From contig NZ_JBAMHQ010000001.1 in the NCBI RefSeq assembly GCF_037081775.1, positions 2,480,001-2,544,000 on the forward strand: a stretch of DNA of 64,000 bases. Direction: 5' to 3'. A program made the position numbers and the translations under genes. Below the pieces are notes generated by a model. The model was not told where the DNA came from. It saw only the letters and a program-made list of their open reading frames with translations, and made no database searches. Numbering within the stretch: the stretch's first letter is position 1; each line of letters starts with the position of its first letter. Shown here in pieces: positions 62,459 to 64,000 of the stretch. This DNA is from Haladaptatus sp. ZSTT2 (GTDB lineage: Archaea; Halobacteriota; Halobacteria; Halobacteriales; Halococcaceae).

Positions 62459-62686
62459 ATGCTTCGCTGTCCCCACGACGATTGCGGCTGGCACGCCGTT
62501 GCGCCGACGACACAGGCCGCACAGGACAGGCTCGCAGAACACATCGCCGTCGAACACGCAGTCGAGGTCGATACGACAATCCCTGCGGGGATGGTACAGG
62601 TATGCTTCGGTGACGGTGAGTGGAAAACCGTCACCCCGGAAGAGGCGCTCGAACTCCACCGCGAACAGCGTGACGACGAAGCTTAA
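62459..62686 (+). CDS. Small zinc-finger protein (C2H2-like)
   Basis: A 75-residue protein. MLRCPHDDCGWHAVAPTTQA ... AQDRLAEHIAVEHAVEV keeps Cys-x4-Cys and His-x4-His spaced as in a C2H2-type zinc site, although the family is one of the small haloarchaeal zinc-binding groups rather than a DNA-binding finger. The rest is acidic (GDGEWKTVTPEEALELHREQRDDEA). The function is unknown. ATG 62459 is preferred over in-frame codons before it. Confidence 0.7.
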   Translation: MLRCPHDDCGWHAVAPTTQAAQDRLAEHIAVEHAVEVDTTIPAGMVQVCFGDGEWKTVTPEEALELHREQRDDEA

Positions 62687-62769
62687 TACGCCACATTTCC
62701 TGACTACGCGGCTGCAAGCGACGAATAACTACGTGAAACGCTCGCCATTCTCTGTGGGAGGCTACACCA

Positions 62770-62934
62770 ATGGCTCACCAAGTAATCTGCCGCGACGCTG
62801 GCAACGACTGCGACTTCATGGTTCGCTCTGAGAACCAAGACGAGCTCATCGAGATGGTCAAAATGCACGCAAAAGAGACCCACGCTCTCGACTACTCCAC
62901 AGACGACGTCAAAGGCGTCATGAAGTCGGCCTAA
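62770..62934 (+). CDS. DUF1059-domain small protein
   Basis: A 54-residue protein, MAHQVICRDAGNDCDFMVRS ... ENQDELIEMVKMHAKETHALDYSTDDVKGVMKSA. The Cys-x5-Cys pattern CRDAGNDCDFMV and the His of VKMHAKETH match the DUF1059 family, small proteins in bacteria and archaea of unknown role that probably bind zinc. It is too short for many gene finders but has good codon use and a clean ATG. It lies 83 bases after the zinc-finger gene. Confidence 0.8.
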   Translation: MAHQVICRDAGNDCDFMVRSENQDELIEMVKMHAKETHALDYSTDDVKGVMKSA

Positions 62935-63009
62935 ATCACCCGTTCAACTCGTCCTTTTTCAGGTTGCCACAACCCGTAGCGTAAAGCCGGGGCTTTCACA
63001 AGAACGAGC

Positions 63010-63495
63010 ATGTCACTCGAAGGCACACCAGCACCGGAGTTTACGGTCACCGGCACTGACGGAAGCACGCTCTCGCTCGCAGACGCGGTCGAAAACGGCC
63101 CCGTTGTCGTGCTCACGCTCCGCGGTCACTGGTGTTCGTACTGCGCAGAACAGCTCCAGACGTTCAGTAACCACGCTTACGACCTCTGGCGAAATCACGA
63201 CACGACCATCATTCCGGTCAGCCACGACCCCGTCTCGAAACTCACAGAGATGCGCGACCGATTTGGCCTGAAGCTGCAACTCTACTCAGACCCCGACTTC
63301 GAGATGGTGTCTGCTTACTCGGGCACCGAACAGTCGAAAAAACACGGAAAGATTCCGCTCTCGGGGACGTTTATCGTAGACGAAGAGGGTATCGTGCAGT
63401 ACGAACAGGTCGCTGAAAACGCCGCAGACCGGACGTACGCGAACTACGCGCGACATTTCATTAACCTCGGCTTCGAGCGACCGTACACCGACTAG
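63010..63495 (+). CDS. Peroxiredoxin-like (AhpC/TSA, redoxin) protein
   Basis: A 161-residue thioredoxin-fold protein. VVVLTLRGHWCSYCAEQLQTFSNHAYDLWRNHDTTIIPVSHDP carries the active-site Cys-x-x-Cys in WCSYC, and FGLKLQLYSDPDFEMVSAYSG continues the family pattern. A start at ATG 63010 gives MSLEGTPAPEFTVTGTDGSTLSLADAV, the normal peroxiredoxin N-terminus. It would reduce peroxides, using an electron donor that is not encoded here. The small zinc protein gene converges two bases after it. Confidence 0.88.
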   Translation: MSLEGTPAPEFTVTGTDGSTLSLADAVENGPVVVLTLRGHWCSYCAEQLQTFSNHAYDLWRNHDTTIIPVSHDPVSKLTEMRDRFGLKLQLYSDPDFEMVSAYSGTEQSKKHGKIPLSGTFIVDEEGIVQYEQVAENAADRTYANYARHFINLGFERPYTD

Positions 63496-63497
63496 GC

Positions 63498-63695
63498 TTA
63501 GCCACCCCACTCGCTGCCGATGTCGTCTGCGACCTGCTGGCGCCACAGACTGAATCCTTGATTACACGATTGACTCGTCTCGATGTGGTCGATGAAGCCG
63601 GAGCCACCATCGACCAACGCTGCCTCACAGAACGGACAGTGTTCCGGGTCACTCCACACCGGGGAAGTATGCATATGTTCAGCTGATTGCGCCAT
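63498..63695 (-). CDS. Small cysteine-rich zinc-binding protein
   Basis: A 65-residue protein with DPEHCPFCEAALVDGGSGFIDHIETSQSCNQGFSLW. The Cys-Pro-Phe-Cys pair, the His in FIDHI and the later Cys in SCNQGF are candidate zinc ligands. I do not recognise a named family with certainty. It converges with the peroxiredoxin gene and starts 106 bases before the end of the AlaX-type gene. Confidence 0.65.
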   Translation of the reverse strand: MAQSAEHMHTSPVWSDPEHCPFCEAALVDGGSGFIDHIETSQSCNQGFSLWRQQVADDIGSEWGG

Positions 63696-63801
63696 ATGGA
63701 CTGTGTTTCGATGTGTTACTAGATAATTCTTTGGCCGTTAACGCAGATAATTCGCGCATTCTCGTAGACAAACGTCCAAAAATAAGGGGTTTTCTGGATG
63801 G

Positions 63802-64000
63802 TTAGTCGTGGAGCACGAATCGCACCCGCTCGAAGCCCTTGCCCCGCGACTCTCTGCCTTGCATCTCGAATTCGCCTAGCTCCTCGGTGTTGGCGACGTG
63901 CGTGCCCGCACACGCGGTGCGGTCGTAGCCCTCAATCTCCACGATACGGAGCTGGTCGATGGATTTCGGCAGCAGGTCGATGCGCGTGCGCTCGGGGTCA
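63802..64000 (-). CDS. Alanyl-tRNA editing protein (AlaX-type), C-terminal part
   Basis: Only the last 65 codons are in the window; the 5' end lies off the right edge. DPERTRIDLLPKSIDQLRIVEIEGYDRTACAGTHVANTEELGEFEMQGRESRGKGFERVRFVLHD matches the end of the trans-editing AlaX family, with the zinc ligand Cys-x-x-x-His in TACAGTHV. It hydrolyses Ser-tRNA-Ala or Gly-tRNA-Ala. The frame is open to the edge. Confidence 0.88.
   Translation of the reverse strand, partial: DPERTRIDLLPKSIDQLRIVEIEGYDRTACAGTHVANTEELGEFEMQGRESRGKGFERVRFVLHD

Noticed and set aside
1-64000. CRISPR arrays and rRNA genes
   Set aside because: No regularly spaced direct repeats and no rRNA-like sequence were seen; the only repeats are those listed.

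Overview
The window is chromosomal DNA of a halophilic archaeon (class Halobacteria). The evidence is the acidic, high-GC coding sequence, TATA boxes about 27 bases upstream of many start codons (leaderless transcription), and the gene families present: bacterioopsin-activator-type HTH, HalX response regulator, PAN, Mre11-Rad50, family-B DNA polymerase, archaeal XPB-Bax1 and many small haloarchaeal proteins. The genus cannot be fixed from what is visible.

Layout. 0-5 kb: histidine degradation (hutU-hutG-hutI, translationally coupled) with a divergent regulator and the end of a YjiH-type membrane protein; no hutH is present here. 5-14.5 kb: acyl-CoA metabolism with three large ANL ligases, a MaoC hydratase, an acyl-CoA dehydrogenase, an iron alcohol dehydrogenase and a degenerate ANL protein. 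14.6-21.8 kb: dnaJ, dnaK and grpE, with a Rieske fusion protein and small genes between dnaJ and dnaK; the dnaK 3' end carries what looks like a short palindromic insertion. 22-26 kb: XPB helicase and Bax1 nuclease, split by a Tat lipoprotein gene. 26-30 kb: Lrp regulator, VOC protein, RNA m5C methyltransferase with partner, PAC2 protein. 30-32.1 kb: a cation/Ca2+ antiporter and a small membrane protein lying between inverted 13-base sequences that resemble IS6-family ends. 32-40 kb: aminotransferase, UbiA prenyltransferase, ornithine-cyclodeaminase-like enzyme, YchF-type GTPase with a ParB-like partner, bactofilin-like protein, PAN. 40-48.5 kb: Mre11-Rad50 and PolB. 48.7-54 kb: sufCBD, then a ferritin-like/SirR operon with a possible 18-codon leader, a UspA protein and tRNA-Gln(UUG).

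54-60.7 kb is the accessory part. Next to the tRNA lie a HalX response regulator, a KaiC-like DUF7504-type protein and a two-helix membrane protein. Then follow 740 bases of AT-rich non-coding DNA, a Tat-exported beta-helix protein, and a lower-GC polysaccharide deacetylase-formyltransferase pair sitting exactly between two 97-base direct repeats. One repeat is the intact 5' end of a small haloarchaeal gene and the other is its truncated copy. I regard this as the strongest sign of a recently inserted module. 60.7-64 kb returns to ordinary genes: PLP decarboxylase, small zinc-binding proteins, a DUF1059 protein, a peroxiredoxin and the end of an AlaX-type editing protein.

The genes work together as: a histidine-to-glutamate route; fatty/organic acid activation and oxidation; the Hsp70 system; double-strand-break and NER-type repair; Fe-S cluster assembly with iron or manganese-responsive control; and, by inference, cell-surface glycan modification in the accessory segment.
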